Shown one piece after another: positions 6,336-7,218 of a stretch of DNA of 7,218 nucleotides. Each line of letters starts with the position of its first letter. Position 1 is the first letter of the stretch. Location of the stretch: assembly GCA_964468205.1 (NCBI GenBank), contig CAYXVG010000142.1, forward strand, positions 1 to 7,218. The letters are read 5' to 3'. The notes below the pieces were generated by a model. The model worked only from the letters and a program-made list of their open reading frames with translations. It was not told the DNA's origin and made no database searches. Origin of the DNA: CAWELS01 sp964468205. Its GTDB lineage: Bacteria > Acidobacteriota > Terriglobia > Bryobacterales > Bryobacteraceae. The position numbers were made by a program, and so were the translations under genes.

Positions 6336-7105
6336 AGCGGGTTCTGACCGCCGCGCTCCTCATCCCGCCCTCGATCTATCTCATCTTCTGGGCGCCCTGG
6401 CCGATTCTAACCGCCTCCGTCGCCGCCATCGCCCTCCTTTGCTGGCGCGAATACGGCCGCCTGTTGGAGAACTACGGGTGGCGTGCCCTCGGCCCGTTCG
6501 GCTATGCGGCCGGTCTCGCCGTGCTGCTGCTGCCCAGACACTTCGACGTCGCCCTTATCCTGCTGTTCTTCCTCGCCTTCGCCCTCTCGCTAGGCAGCCG
6601 CGAGGTGAACAGCGCGTTCCCTCAAGCCGCCGCTATCTCGTTCGGCCTGGTCTATATCTTCGGAGCCTGGCGCTCCAGCTTCGGCTTGCGGGCCGAGGGC
6701 GCTCATTGGCTCTTCTTCGCCCTTGTCGTCAACTGGATCGGGGACAGCGCCGCGTACTATGGCGGCAGGGCCTTCGGCAGGCATAAGCTCGCACCCGATC
6801 TCAGCCCAGGCAAGACCTGGGAAGGCACAATCGCATCAGTGTTCGGCTCCACCGCCTTCGGTCTCCTCTACCTCGGCCGCTTCGCCCCGGAAGTGCCCCT
6901 ATGGGAGGTAGCAGTGGTGAGCGTGGTGGCCAACGTGGCCGGCCAAATGGGCGACCTCGCCGAATCCGCTATGAAACGTGGCGCCGGCGTCAAGGATAGC
7001 GGACACCTGCTCCCGGGACACGGAGGCTGGCTCGACCGCCTCGACAGCAGCCTGTTCGCCATGCCCGTCGTCTACCTCTGGGTCCTCCGCCCTTGGCAGA
7101 GTTGA
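6332..7105 (+). CDS. cdsA: Phosphatidate cytidylyltransferase (CDP-diacylglycerol synthase)
   Basis: A 257-residue integral membrane enzyme that makes CDP-diacylglycerol from CTP and phosphatidic acid, the branch point of phospholipid synthesis. About eight or nine hydrophobic segments can be seen (roughly 5-20, 22-38, 52-67, 72-88, 98-112, 125-143, 166-181, 189-204, 240-253). The family signature is complete at 212-238: Ser212, Lys215-Arg216, Lys221-Asp222, PGHGG (228-232), Asp235-Arg236, Asp238. Upstream blocks NWIGDSAAYYGGR (134-146) and SPGKTWEG (158-165) also fit. Its ATG overlaps the uppS TGA (ATGA), and no Shine-Dalgarno site is seen, so translation is probably coupled to uppS. In many bacteria dxr and the rseP site-2 protease follow; here the window ends first. 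Confidence 0.96.
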   Translation: MKRVLTAALLIPPSIYLIFWAPWPILTASVAAIALLCWREYGRLLENYGWRALGPFGYAAGLAVLLLPRHFDVALILLFFLAFALSLGSREVNSAFPQAAAISFGLVYIFGAWRSSFGLRAEGAHWLFFALVVNWIGDSAAYYGGRAFGRHKLAPDLSPGKTWEGTIASVFGSTAFGLLYLGRFAPEVPLWEVAVVSVVANVAGQMGDLAESAMKRGAGVKDSGHLLPGHGGWLDRLDSSLFAMPVVYLWVLRPWQS

Positions 7106-7127
7106 CCGCGCCCCGCGCCGTCTCACG

Positions 7128-7160
7128 CCTTTCCACCCCAACCCCCGCCAAACACCCCGG
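7128..7160 (+). repeat. 33-base direct repeat, copy 1
   Basis: This copy starts CCTTTCCACCCC and ends AAACACCCCGG. It is identical base for base to 7186-7218, at a period of 58 bases. The bases before it (CGCGCCCC at 7107-7114) are also echoed 59 bases later at 7166-7173, so the repeat unit is probably longer than the perfect part, with one or more indels. Confidence 0.95.
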
Positions 7161-7185
7161 CCACCCGCGCCCCACGCGCAGCCCC

Positions 7186-7218
7186 CCTTTCCACCCCAAC
7201 CCCCGCCAAACACCCCGG
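7186..7218 (+). repeat. 33-base direct repeat, copy 2, running to the window end
   Basis: Identical to 7128-7160. The copy finishes at the very last base of the window, with its left side extended by extra C residues (7182-7187 is a run of six C). Because the sequence stops exactly where copy 1 is followed by a unique spacer, further copies may lie beyond the end. Confidence 0.95.

Larger units (their letters stand above)
7106..7218. other. C-rich non-coding tail with tandem repeat
   Basis: After the cdsA stop the sequence becomes extremely C-rich on the + strand, with few G or T, unlike everything before it. Frames read from it give only low-complexity Gly/Arg/Trp or Pro-rich protein, so I call no gene. 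No stem followed by a T-run is seen, so there is no evident intrinsic terminator. It contains the two 33-base repeat copies listed separately. Confidence 0.7.

Noticed and set aside
6899..7213. Gly/Arg/Trp-rich open frame on the - strand over the repeat region
   Set aside because: Composition follows directly from the G-rich repeat and its other part is antisense to the cdsA signature; not a credible protein.

Overview
The window is GC-rich bacterial DNA that is almost entirely coding. It looks like an acidobacterial chromosome, possibly of the Solibacter/Bryobacter type. That placement is inferred from overall protein style: multiple Tat-exported sulfatases, an Atp10-like thioredoxin-fold protein, and a uppS-cdsA pair. 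No marker gene proves it, and a planctomycete-like or other soil bacterium cannot be excluded.

Left half (68-4411, + strand): three consecutive sulfatase genes of the type I (formylglycine, S1) family, separated by only 5 and 13 bases, so almost certainly one transcript. Each protein starts with a twin-arginine signal and carries a C-x-P-x-R active-site motif plus most of the expected metal and sulfate ligands. They differ strongly from one another, so they are not a recent tandem duplication. The first looks like a soluble periplasmic enzyme. The second and third carry Cys residues in lipobox-like positions and may be lipid-anchored. Together they suggest stepwise desulfation of a sulfated glycan or other sulfate ester outside the cytoplasm. 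No maturase, glycoside hydrolase or transporter is in the window.

Middle (4392-5407, - strand): a convergent pair, transcribed as a GNAT acetyltransferase followed 2 bases later by a small exported, cysteine-free thioredoxin-fold protein resembling the ATP10 family. The 3' end of the latter overlaps the 3' end of the third sulfatase by 20 bases.

Right (5499-7105, + strand): uppS (undecaprenyl diphosphate synthase) and cdsA (phosphatidate cytidylyltransferase), overlapping by 4 bases (ATGA). This is a conserved housekeeping envelope-lipid pair, divergent from the GNAT gene across a 91-base intergenic region.

End (7106-7218): a non-coding, strikingly C-rich stretch with a perfect 33-base direct repeat. 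Its second copy ends exactly at the last base of the window, which suggests a tandem repeat where assembly stopped. The complementary strand is dense in G-tracts.

No RNA genes, CRISPR arrays, insertion sequences or convincing terminators were seen. Apart from the end repeat and some details of the sulfatase cassette, the region looks ordinary; I do not see a clear new system.
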